The notes under the pieces: generated by a model
What the model was told of the DNA's origin: nothing
The model's database searches: none
What the model saw: the letters and a program-made list of their open reading frames with translations, nothing else
Source of the DNA: an uncultured Lachnospiraceae bacterium
Lineage (GTDB): Bacteria > Bacillota > Clostridia > Lachnospirales > Lachnospiraceae
Direction: 5' to 3'
NCBI GenBank assembly: GCA_902782815.1
Contig: CACZOS010000003.1
Span: 1 to 6,028, forward strand
Length of the DNA stretch: 6,028 nt
Translations under genes and position numbers: made by a program
In this document: one piece after another, positions 1-5,875 of the stretch
Numbering within the stretch: the stretch's first letter is position 1
Layout: the number at the start of each line of letters is the position of its first letter

Positions 1-3
1 CTT

Positions 4-9
4 TATAAT
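4..9 (+). promoter_or_regulatory. possible -10 box upstream of the MATE gene
   Basis: A perfect TATAAT lies 37 bases before the preferred ATG of the MATE gene, a distance that suits a -10 element with a short leader. The matching -35 would lie before the window, so the promoter cannot be confirmed. If it is real, the MATE gene has its own transcript; if not, the gene may be read from an upstream gene. Confidence 0.35.
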
Positions 10-46
10 TTATCTGTCAGTTATCAGAAAGAAAAAGGTGGACAAA

Positions 47-1408
47 ATGGATACTAAAGCAGATTTTACCACAGGAAGCATACCGAAAAAACTGATTTCC
101 TTCATGCTCCCGATTCTGGGAGCCCTGGTCCTTCAGGCCATGTACAGTGCAGCTGACCTGATGATCGTGGGTCATTTCGGGACCACGGAGGGCATCTCCG
201 GTGTCTCCATCGGGGCAAGTATCGTTCATCTCTTCACCTTCGTGATCGTCTCCCTGACCACAGGGGTAACTGTCCTCATGGGACAATATATCGGCCAGGG
301 CCGGCCGGAACGGATCGGAAAACTCCTGGGGCATGCCATCTGTTTCTTTCTTGCCCTGGGAGCAGGGGTATCCCTTCTCATGATCCTCTGTGCCGGGCCG
401 ATAGCCCTGCTCATGCAGGCCCCCAGGGAATCCTTTTCCCTTACTGTCCTCTATATCCGGATCTGCGGCGGGGGCTTTCTGTTCGTGGTCTTCTATAATT
501 TTATCAGCTGCGTTTTCCGCGGCATGGGGAATTCCCGTCTTCCCCTCCTTTTTGTTTCCATCGCCTGTGTGTCCAATATCATCGGTGACCTGATCCTGGT
601 GGGTATCTTTCATCTGAATGTGGCCGGCGCGGCCATCGCCACCATATCCTCCCAGGCCATCAGCGTAATCCTCTCTTTCCTGGTGATCCGCCGTAAAGAT
701 CTTCCTTTCCGGATCAGAAGAAAAGATCTGTGTTTTGGCAGCGAGATCCCGGTCTTTTTTCAGATCGGAGCACCCCTGGGTCTCCAGGAAATCCTGACCA
801 ATTTTACCTTTCTGGCCATCTGTGCCTTTGTAAACCGGATGGGACTCAAGGCTTCCTCCGGATATGGTGTTGCCCAGAGGATCGTTTCCTTCATCCTCCT
901 GATCCCCTCCTCCATCATGCAGAGCATGGCCTCCTTCGTGGCCCAGAATGTGGGGGCGGGAAATGAAAAAAGAGCCCGGCAGTCCATGGTCTGCGGCATG
1001 CTAATCGGCGGTCTGATCGGAATTCCGGTGGGGTGTTTTGCCTTTTTCCGCGGAGATCTTCTTGCCATGCTCTTTACCGGCAACAAAGAAGTAGCCCTCT
1101 ATGCCTTCCAGTATCTGAAGGGTTTTGCCCCGGAGGCAGTGGTGACCAGCATTCTTTTCAGTTTCTACGGCTATTTTAACGGCCATTCCCAATCCAATAT
1201 TGTGATGATCCTGGCTATCCTCCAGTCCCTCCTGGTCCGCCTGCCCGTCACCTGGTACATGAGCAGCCGGCCGGATGCCACATTGACCGCCATCGGGGCT
1301 GCCGCCCCTTCCGCAACAGTCCTGGGTATCATTCTCAGCCTGATCTTCTATTTCCGGATGAACAGAACAGAGGGATTGTCAGCTAAAAAAACTCTGCCTG
1401 ATTCCTGA
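47..1408 (+). CDS. MATE family multidrug/cation efflux transporter
   Basis: This is a complete integral membrane transporter of the MATE (MatE, NorM/DinF-like) family, whose members expel cationic drugs or metabolites in exchange for H+ or Na+. The longest frame opens at a GTG at 38 (456 residues), but that GTG is part of the ribosome binding site AGGTGG (36-41), five bases before ATG 47, so I place the start at 47 (453 residues). Numbered from the GTG, about 12 hydrophobic segments fall near 16-36, 55-80, 98-126, 139-160, 168-191, 195-217, 240-266, 280-300, 318-338, 362-380, 388-408 and 418-440. This is the two-times-six MATE fold at the usual length of about 450. Family-like motifs are SAADLMIVGHFG near 37-48 with an acidic residue in the first helix region, FRGMGNSRLP near 160-169, and SFVAQNVGAGN near 299-309, the second-half counterpart. 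The C-terminus is a short charged tail. Substrate and coupling ion cannot be told. Family assignment is firm; the substrate is unknown. Confidence 0.93.
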   Translation: MDTKADFTTGSIPKKLISFMLPILGALVLQAMYSAADLMIVGHFGTTEGISGVSIGASIVHLFTFVIVSLTTGVTVLMGQYIGQGRPERIGKLLGHAICFFLALGAGVSLLMILCAGPIALLMQAPRESFSLTVLYIRICGGGFLFVVFYNFISCVFRGMGNSRLPLLFVSIACVSNIIGDLILVGIFHLNVAGAAIATISSQAISVILSFLVIRRKDLPFRIRRKDLCFGSEIPVFFQIGAPLGLQEILTNFTFLAICAFVNRMGLKASSGYGVAQRIVSFILLIPSSIMQSMASFVAQNVGAGNEKRARQSMVCGMLIGGLIGIPVGCFAFFRGDLLAMLFTGNKEVALYAFQYLKGFAPEAVVTSILFSFYGYFNGHSQSNIVMILAILQSLLVRLPVTWYMSSRPDATLTAIGAAAPSATVLGIILSLIFYFRMNRTEGLSAKKTLPDS

Positions 1409-1423
1409 ATGGGTCAGATGTAC

Positions 1424-1451
1424 TTGCAATCAGAAATAAGAGGTGTATAAT
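1424..1451 (+). promoter_or_regulatory. promoter of the ABC exporter operon
   Basis: A perfect -10 box TATAAT (1446-1451) is preceded after 16 bases by TTGCAA (1424-1429), four of six matches to the -35 consensus. Transcription would start near 1458, inside the left arm or centre of the large palindrome, leaving a leader of about 90 bases before the ATPase gene. The -10 box lies inside the palindrome arm, so a protein bound there would block RNA polymerase. Confidence 0.6.
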
Positions 1452-1488
1452 ATTAGTTAGTAAATACTAACTAATATTATACACCTCT
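1439..1488. promoter_or_regulatory. 50-bp perfect palindrome, probable repressor operator
   Basis: Arms of 24 bases (1439-1462 and 1465-1488) are exact reverse complements around a two-base centre AA. The core is TTAGTTAGTA on the left and TACTAACTAA on the right, flanked by TATAAT and its mirror image. A symmetric site covering a -10 box is what is expected of a dimeric repressor of the TetR or MarR type; the class cannot be decided from the DNA. RNA starting at the predicted promoter would begin near the centre and so lack the left arm. RNA reading through from the MATE gene would fold it into a very stable hairpin, but no U-run follows (CTTTCGG), so it is a poor intrinsic terminator. No regulator gene is present in the window. 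Confidence 0.72.
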
Positions 1489-1546
1489 CTTTCGGTGCTG
1501 TAACCTGCAGGTCAGTCTTTAATCCGGAAGAGACATACCTTTTCTC

Positions 1547-2245
1547 ATGTTTCTGCAGCTGGATCACATCACAAAATCATATGGAACAGGCGACAATGCG
1601 GCGCTGGTTTTAAAGGGGATCGACCTGGGGCTGTCAAAGGGGGATTTCTGCGTTCTTCTGGGGCCCTCCGGATCCGGAAAATCCACCCTGCTGAATATCA
1701 TCGGGGGGATCGACCACATGGATGGGGGATCCATCACCATAGCCGGCCATATGATAAACCGGATGACCGACCGGCAGCTGACCCGTTACCGGAGGACCCA
1801 TCTGGGCTATATTTTCCAGTCCTATAATCTGATACCCAATCTCACTGTCCGCGAAAATATAGAGGTGGGAGCTTATCTGGCAAAAGACCCCCTGGCAACA
1901 GATGAACTCCTGCAGGTTCTGGATCTTTACGAGCATCGCAATAAACTCCCCAACCAGCTTTCCGGCGGACAGCAGCAGAGAACCGCCATTGGCAGGGCTG
2001 TGGTGAAAAAACCCGACATCCTGCTCTGCGACGAACCCACCGGTGCCCTGGACTATGCCACATCCAAGGAGATCCTGAAACTGATCGAAACCGTGAATCA
2101 GCTGTATAAAAGCACGGTGATCATGGTAACTCACAATGATGCGCTGAAATATATGGCCGACCGGGTCATCACCTTAAAAGACGGGGTTATCACCGGCAAT
2201 TATCTCAATGAAGGCAAACTGCCCGCGGAGGAGCTGGAATGGTAA
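1547..2245 (+). CDS. ABC transporter ATP-binding protein (MacB/LolD type)
   Basis: This is the ATPase of an exporter-type ABC transporter, a cytoplasmic subunit that would power the permease encoded next to it. All nucleotide-binding motifs are intact in 232 residues: Walker [10 protein letters not shown] at 39-47, Q-loop glutamine at 91 within [11 protein letters not shown], signature LSGGQQQR at 138-145, Walker B ILLCDEP at 158-164 with catalytic Glu163, D-loop GALD at 166-169, and the switch His196. The opening ([20 protein letters not shown]) and length match the MacB/LolD/SalX branch, which pairs with FtsX-like permeases. The start ATG follows a modest GGAAGAG (1526-1532) at a long 14-base spacing, so initiation may be weak; no better in-frame start is seen and the protein N-terminus is full length for the family. 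The gene lies about 58 bases after the palindromic operator and overlaps the permease gene by 7 bases, so the two form an operon. Exported substrate is unknown. Confidence 0.95.
   Translation: MFLQLDHITKSYGTGDNAALVLKGIDLGLSKGDFCVLLGPSGSGKSTLLNIIGGIDHMDGGSITIAGHMINRMTDRQLTRYRRTHLGYIFQSYNLIPNLTVRENIEVGAYLAKDPLATDELLQVLDLYEHRNKLPNQLSGGQQQRTAIGRAVVKKPDILLCDEPTGALDYATSKEILKLIETVNQLYKSTVIMVTHNDALKYMADRVITLKDGVITGNYLNEGKLPAEELEW
2227..2233 (+). promoter_or_regulatory. strong ribosome binding site inside the ATPase gene's end
   Basis: GGAGGAG sits within the last codons of the ATPase gene, five bases before ATG 2239 and 11 before a second in-frame ATG at 2245, which shares one base with the ATPase stop codon TAA. 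The spacing favours 2239. The arrangement points to translational coupling, so ATPase and permease would be made in matched amounts. Confidence 0.65.
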
Positions 2246-4569
2246 TGATCAGGAAATCCCCTCTTATTCGCCGTATTCCCAGGGAAATCCGTTCAGACCT
2301 GGGAAAATATATGGTTATCTTTATTCTGATGACCGCCAGCATAGGGCTTGTTTCCGGTTATCTGGTGGCAGCCGAAAGTATGATCACAGCCTACCGGGAA
2401 AGTTTCGGAAAATACCGTATAGAAGACGGGAATTTCCTCCTCTCCCAAAAGGCAAGCCGTTCCCGGATCCGCAGGATGGAAAGCCATGGCGTCCGTATCT
2501 ATGAGAATTTTTACCGGGAAATGTCCATGGACAACGGGAGTACTCTGCGCTTTTTTAAGACCAGAACCCAGGTCAATCTCCCCTGTGTCATGAAAGGCCG
2601 GCTTCCGGAAAAACCGGACGAACTTGCTCTGGACCGGATGTATGCCGATAACAACGGCCTTTCCGTAGGAGACCGGATTGCCAGCGGTTCCCGTACTTTT
2701 ACCATCTCCGGCCTGCTTGCCCTCTCCGACTACAGCAGCCTGTTTCAGGACAATAATGACATGATGTTTGATTCCATCCTCTTCGGCGTAGCCCTGGTCA
2801 ACAGCGCGGTATTCGATTCCTGGGATCCCGACACCCTGCATTACAGCTATTCCTGGACCTACGACAATCCTCCCTCCTCCGAAGAAGAGGAAAGCCGGCT
2901 GTCTGAAGACCTGATGAAGGAGATCAATGCCATCGTTTCCCTGGAGTCATTTACCCCCAGATACATGAACCAGGCCATAACCTTCACCGGAGACGACCTT
3001 GGAAGCGACCGGTCCATGATGCAGATCCTTCTTTATATCATCATCCTCATTATCGCCTTTGTCTTTGTGATCACCACCAATGACACCATCCGGAAGGAAT
3101 CCACGGTGATCGGCACCCTTCGAGCCTCAGGATATACAAAATGGGAACTGATCCGCCACTATATGTCGGCACCGGTCATCGTCACTTTAATAAGCGCTCT
3201 GACCGGAAATCTTCTGGGCTATACCTTCCTCAAGGATTTCTGCGCCGGCCTTTATTACTCCTCCTACAGCCTCCCCACCTATATTACCCTGTGGAACGGG
3301 TCGGCCTTTATCCAGACCACAGTGATCCCTGTCCTGATCATCATGGTGATCACTTTTTTCAGTCTCCTGGGAAAGCTTTCTTTCTCACCCCTTGCCTTCC
3401 TGCGCAGGGATCTGACAAAGAAGAGGAACCGAAAGGCCTTTCCCCTTCCCTCAAGGCTTCCCTTCTTCCTCCGCTACCGCATCCGGGTGATCCTTCAGAA
3501 TAAAAGCAATTATATTATGCTCTTTTTCGGTATCCTGTTTTCAAATTTCCTGTTGATCTTCGGACTGGCCCTTCCCTCTGTCCTGAACCATTATCAGGAA
3601 GAAATCGAAAAAAACATGTTGTGCAGATACCAATATATTCTCCAATTTCCCATGTCCGCCATCAAGGGCGATGTGTGGCCGGAAGACCTTCTGTCCATGG
3701 TCCTCTTTTATGTGGGTGTGGACACCGACGTGGAAGAAGCGGAAAAATTTACCGCATATTCCCTGACCACAACAGACCGGGGAAGGTACAGGAAAGAAGA
3801 TATCACCCTCTACGGAATCGACAAAGAAAGCGCCTATCTTCCACTGGACGTGTCCGGTGACCAGGTTTATATCTCCTCCTCCTACGCGGAGAAATACCGG
3901 ATCAGTCCCGGTGACAGTCTCCGTTTAAAAGAAAAATATGAGGATAAGACCTACACCTTTACCGTAACCGGAATCTACGACTATGAGGGAAGCCTGTGCC
4001 TTTTTATGGATCAGAAAAAACTGAACCGGATCCTGGATCTGGATTCTGATTATTTCTCAGGTTATTTTTCTGACCGGGAGATCACGGACATCGACAGAAA
4101 ATATATCTCAACGGTCATCGATTATGAATCTCTCACAAAGGTATCCCGTCAGCTCCAGCGGTCCATGGGAAGCATGATGTACCTGGTTGATGCCTTTTCC
4201 GTCCTGATCTTCATCGTCCTGATCTACCTGATGTCCAGGATCATCATCGAAAAGAACAGCCTGAATATTTCCATGTCCAAAATCCTGGGGTACAATAACA
4301 GGGAAATCAGCCGCCTTTATATCACTTCCACAACCATGGTCGTGCTGTTTTTCCTGTTGATCTCCATGCCCCTTGAAAATATTCTTTTAAAAGCCATTTT
4401 TGAGATGTTTATCATAACCAGCATTTCAGGCTGGATTCCCTACTGGCTGGATCCCCTGATCTATGTCCGGATGTTTCTTCTCGGATTCGGGACCTATCTG
4501 GCTGTCGCTCTTCTGGAATTCAGAAAAATCCAAAAAATCTCCATGAACCAGGTATTGAAAACAGAATAA
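2239..4569 (+). CDS. FtsX-like ABC exporter permease, two-half eight-TM form
   Basis: This is the 776-residue membrane subunit partnering the ATPase just upstream. I see eight hydrophobic segments in two equal sets. Set one is near 24-46, 262-281, 311-330 and 358-378, with an ectodomain at about 47-261. Set two is near 425-446, 647-668, 696-715 and 742-760, with an ectodomain at about 447-646. Each set carries the FtsX cytoplasmic-loop signature after its second helix: RKESTVIGTLRASGYTKWEL at 285-304 and the diverged counterpart EKNSLNISMSKILGYNNREI at 671-690. The two ectodomains share a similar stretch (near 134-171 and 548-591, both YA...S.GD...TFT..G), suggesting an internal duplication. 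A basic, amphipathic N-terminus (RKSPLIRRIPREIR) precedes the first helix. In Gram-positives such transporters export or respond to peptides, antibiotics or lipids; nothing here picks the substrate. No adaptor (membrane fusion) gene follows, as expected without an outer membrane. A hairpin terminator comes directly after the stop. Confidence 0.92.
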   Translation: MVMIRKSPLIRRIPREIRSDLGKYMVIFILMTASIGLVSGYLVAAESMITAYRESFGKYRIEDGNFLLSQKASRSRIRRMESHGVRIYENFYREMSMDNGSTLRFFKTRTQVNLPCVMKGRLPEKPDELALDRMYADNNGLSVGDRIASGSRTFTISGLLALSDYSSLFQDNNDMMFDSILFGVALVNSAVFDSWDPDTLHYSYSWTYDNPPSSEEEESRLSEDLMKEINAIVSLESFTPRYMNQAITFTGDDLGSDRSMMQILLYIIILIIAFVFVITTNDTIRKESTVIGTLRASGYTKWELIRHYMSAPVIVTLISALTGNLLGYTFLKDFCAGLYYSSYSLPTYITLWNGSAFIQTTVIPVLIIMVITFFSLLGKLSFSPLAFLRRDLTKKRNRKAFPLPSRLPFFLRYRIRVILQNKSNYIMLFFGILFSNFLLIFGLALPSVLNHYQEEIEKNMLCRYQYILQFPMSAIKGDVWPEDLLSMVLFYVGVDTDVEEAEKFTAYSLTTTDRGRYRKEDITLYGIDKESAYLPLDVSGDQVYISSSYAEKYRISPGDSLRLKEKYEDKTYTFTVTGIYDYEGSLCLFMDQKKLNRILDLDSDYFSGYFSDREITDIDRKYISTVIDYESLTKVSRQLQRSMGSMMYLVDAFSVLIFIVLIYLMSRIIIEKNSLNISMSKILGYNNREISRLYITSTTMVVLFFLLISMPLENILLKAIFEMFIITSISGWIPYWLDPLIYVRMFLLGFGTYLAVALLEFRKIQKISMNQVLKTE

Positions 4570-4577
4570 AAGCATGG

Positions 4578-4663
4578 ATATAAAAAAAGGGAATGAAAAC
4601 AGTCTTCTCCGAAAGCCCGAAAAGACTTTCAGGAAGACTGCATCCATTCCTTCTTTTTTATAT
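4578..4663. terminator. bidirectional intrinsic terminator between convergent genes
   Basis: The inner stem CAGTCTTC (4600-4607) pairs with GAAGACTG (4633-4640), and can be extended inward by GAAAG (4611-4615) with CTTTC (4626-4630). The outer stem GGAATG (4590-4595) pairs with CATTCC (4645-4650). A T-run at 4654-4659 serves the + strand permease transcript, and an A-run at 4582-4588 gives the equivalent U-run for the - strand dapA transcript. It fills the 128-base gap between the two stop codons and should end both transcripts. Confidence 0.82.
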
Positions 4664-4697
4664 TTTGGAATCTACTACCCCTTCAGGGTCCGTCTTC

Positions 4698-5582
4698 TCA
4701 CAGGCAGCCGAAATCGATCATCGCCTTGCGAAGAGTCTCCTTGTGGGCATCCGTGAGCTCAGTTAAGGGCAGTCTGGGACTTCCGGCTTCAAACCCCTGC
4801 ATATTCAAGGCGGCTTTCACCGGAATCGGGTTTACTTCGATAAAGAGCTGTTCAACCAGCGGAAGAGCCTTAAGCTGCAGTTTCCGGGCCTCATCCCATT
4901 TGCCTTCAAGGCAGAACATCACCATATCATGGGTCTGCCTGGGGGCTACATTGGCCAGAACGGAGATCACGCCGATCCCTCCCAGTGAGCACAGGGGAAC
5001 GATCTGGTCGTCATTTCCGGAATAGATATCCAGGATACCGTCCGTAAGGGCGGCCAGTTTGGCAACCTGGCTGATGTTTCCGCTTGCCTCCTTAATGGCA
5101 ACGATATTCTCCTGATCCCTGGCCAGTCTTGCCATGGTTTCCGGCAGGATATTGGTGCCGGTCCTGGAGGGCACATTGTAGACAATGCAGGGGAGCTTGG
5201 TGGCGGAGGCTATCTTGCGATAGTGAAGATACAGACCATCCTGGGTGGCCTTGTTGTAATAGGGGGTGACAAGAAGCAGTCCGTCTGCCCCTCTTTTCTC
5301 CGATTCCTCCGACATCATGACCGCATGGGCGGTATTGTTGGATCCGGTTCCAGCGATGACCGGAATCCTCCCTTTGGTCACTTTGACTGCGTGGTCTATG
5401 GCATCGAGATGCTCCGGGTCATCCAGGGTCGGTGCCTCTCCGGAGGTGCCGCAGATGATCAGCGCGTCCGTACCTCCGGCAATCTGTGCCTCGATCATCT
5501 TCTCCATGGCATCAAAATTAACCTCTCCGTTCTCCTTCATCGGTGTGGCAAGGGCAACACCGGAGCCTTTAAAGATCGTCAT
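4698..5582 (-). CDS. dapA: 4-hydroxy-tetrahydrodipicolinate synthase
   Basis: DapA condenses pyruvate with L-aspartate-4-semialdehyde to give 4-hydroxy-tetrahydrodipicolinate, the first committed step to diaminopimelate and lysine, in the cytoplasm. The 294 residues match the usual length and form a (beta/alpha)8 barrel of the DHDPS/NAL family. Visible active-site parts are GTSGEAPTL at 45-53 (Thr46 of the proton relay), TPYYNK at 106-111 (Tyr109), YNVPSRTG at 135-142 (Tyr135 and the substrate-binding Arg140), and the Schiff-base Lys164 in VAIKEASGN. The Arg in the YNVPSRTG motif separates it from sialate lyase and similar aldolases. Positions matching the E. coli lysine site are changed: His53 is Asp55 and Glu84 is His86, while His56 (His58) and Asn80 (Asn82) are kept, so inhibition by lysine may be weak (inference). 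The start ATG has AGGAG nine bases upstream (5592-5596). The gene stands alone between a terminator and a divergent gene; no dapB or asd lies beside it. Confidence 0.96.
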   Translation of the reverse strand: MTIFKGSGVALATPMKENGEVNFDAMEKMIEAQIAGGTDALIICGTSGEAPTLDDPEHLDAIDHAVKVTKGRIPVIAGTGSNNTAHAVMMSEESEKRGADGLLLVTPYYNKATQDGLYLHYRKIASATKLPCIVYNVPSRTGTNILPETMARLARDQENIVAIKEASGNISQVAKLAALTDGILDIYSGNDDQIVPLCSLGGIGVISVLANVAPRQTHDMVMFCLEGKWDEARKLQLKALPLVEQLFIEVNPIPVKAALNMQGFEAGSPRLPLTELTDAHKETLRKAMIDFGCL

Positions 5583-5624
5583 AAATGAAAACTCCTTTCC
5601 CTGATGCTTGTTTTATCAAAATCT

Positions 5625-5660
5625 GTAACTACTCATCGAGATGGGGTGCTGAGTAGTTAC
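5625..5660. repeat. 11-bp inverted repeat hairpin in the dapA leader
   Basis: GTAACTACTCA (5625-5635) and TGAGTAGTTAC (5650-5660) are exact reverse complements around a 14-base loop, giving a stem of 11 bp. It lies 43 bases before the dapA start codon on the transcript side, between the likely promoter and the ribosome binding site, so it would fold in the dapA 5' leader. On the - strand it is followed by AGATTTTGATAAAAC, too poor in U to be a clear terminator. It could be a leader-stabilising stem, an operator, an attenuator, or one copy of a dispersed palindromic unit; a single window cannot decide. Confidence 0.6.
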
Positions 5661-5701
5661 CAAAATTTTAAAGAAAAATACATAATAATTGCTTCACAAG
5701 T

Positions 5702-5730
5702 ATTTTATCATGTTTCCCTCCATTTATCCA
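5702..5730 (-). promoter_or_regulatory. candidate dapA promoter
   Basis: On the - strand TGGATA (5730-5725) and TAAAAT (5707-5702) are 17 bases apart and match the -35 and -10 consensus at four and five of six positions. A second choice is TATTAT (5687-5682) with TGATAA (5710-5705), also 17 bases apart but with a poorer -35. Either gives a leader of roughly 90-115 bases that includes the inverted repeat. The region is AT-rich, so chance matches are likely. Confidence 0.35.
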
Positions 5731-5791
5731 TGATTAGTATTTTTCATGTGGTTTTTTTCATGGAAAACCGATAGATCATCAGCCTCCCATC

Positions 5792-5809
5792 TTATTGCTT
5801 TATCAATAA
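5792..5809. promoter_or_regulatory. small inverted repeat over the -35 of the lipoprotein gene
   Basis: TTATTG (5792-5797) and CAATAA (5804-5809) are reverse complements around a six-base centre and overlap the -35 box of the promoter at 5795-5823. The position would suit an operator, but arms of only six AT-rich bases can occur by chance. Confidence 0.25.
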
Positions 5810-5823
5810 AACTATTATATAAT
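5795..5823 (+). promoter_or_regulatory. promoter of the truncated lipoprotein gene
   Basis: TTGCTT (5795-5800) and a perfect TATAAT (5818-5823) are separated by 17 bases, the ideal spacing for the housekeeping sigma factor. Transcription would start near 5830, leaving a leader of about 46 bases before ATG 5876. It points away from dapA, making the 293-base gap a divergent promoter region. Confidence 0.6.
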
Positions 5824-5875
5824 CAGCTCAACTGAAAAACATTGACCCTTAGGGCAGTGATGAAAGGAGAAAACC

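Noticed and set aside
17..613. 198-codon open frame on the - strand opposite the MATE gene
   Set aside because: Its product is low complexity, rich in Asp, Glu, Gly, His and Lys, and lies fully antisense to a gene with clear family motifs; it is a frame shadow of the MATE codons.
1439..1488. The palindrome as the intrinsic terminator of the MATE gene
   Set aside because: No U-run follows the hairpin, and the -10 box inside the arm fits an operator better. Some effect on the MATE transcript end remains possible.
1634..2134. 166-codon - strand frame opposite the ABC ATPase
   Set aside because: It is antisense to intact Walker A, signature and Walker B motifs and has no recognisable domain of its own.
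2293..2841. 182-codon - strand frame opposite the permease
   Set aside because: It is rich in Gly, His and Val in the way of antisense shadows and has no motif; the permease frame covers the region without a break.
4574..4756. 60-codon + strand frame after the permease
   Set aside because: It runs through the hairpin terminator into the antisense of dapA, and no convincing ribosome binding site precedes it.
5223..5604. + strand frames of 112 and 121 codons opposite dapA
   Set aside because: They lie antisense to the conserved DapA active-site coding region and show no family features.
5694..5721. Five-residue leader peptide (MIKYL) on the - strand with a GGAGG ribosome binding site
   Set aside because: It has a good ribosome binding site at 5716-5721, but with the better promoter candidate transcription starts within or after it. 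It holds one lysine codon only, with no run that could serve attenuation.
5583..5875. Lysine riboswitch upstream of dapA
   Set aside because: I could not find the conserved L-box core in the - strand leader, and the likely leader of about 90-115 bases is too short for it. A covariance-model search against the lysine riboswitch family would settle this.
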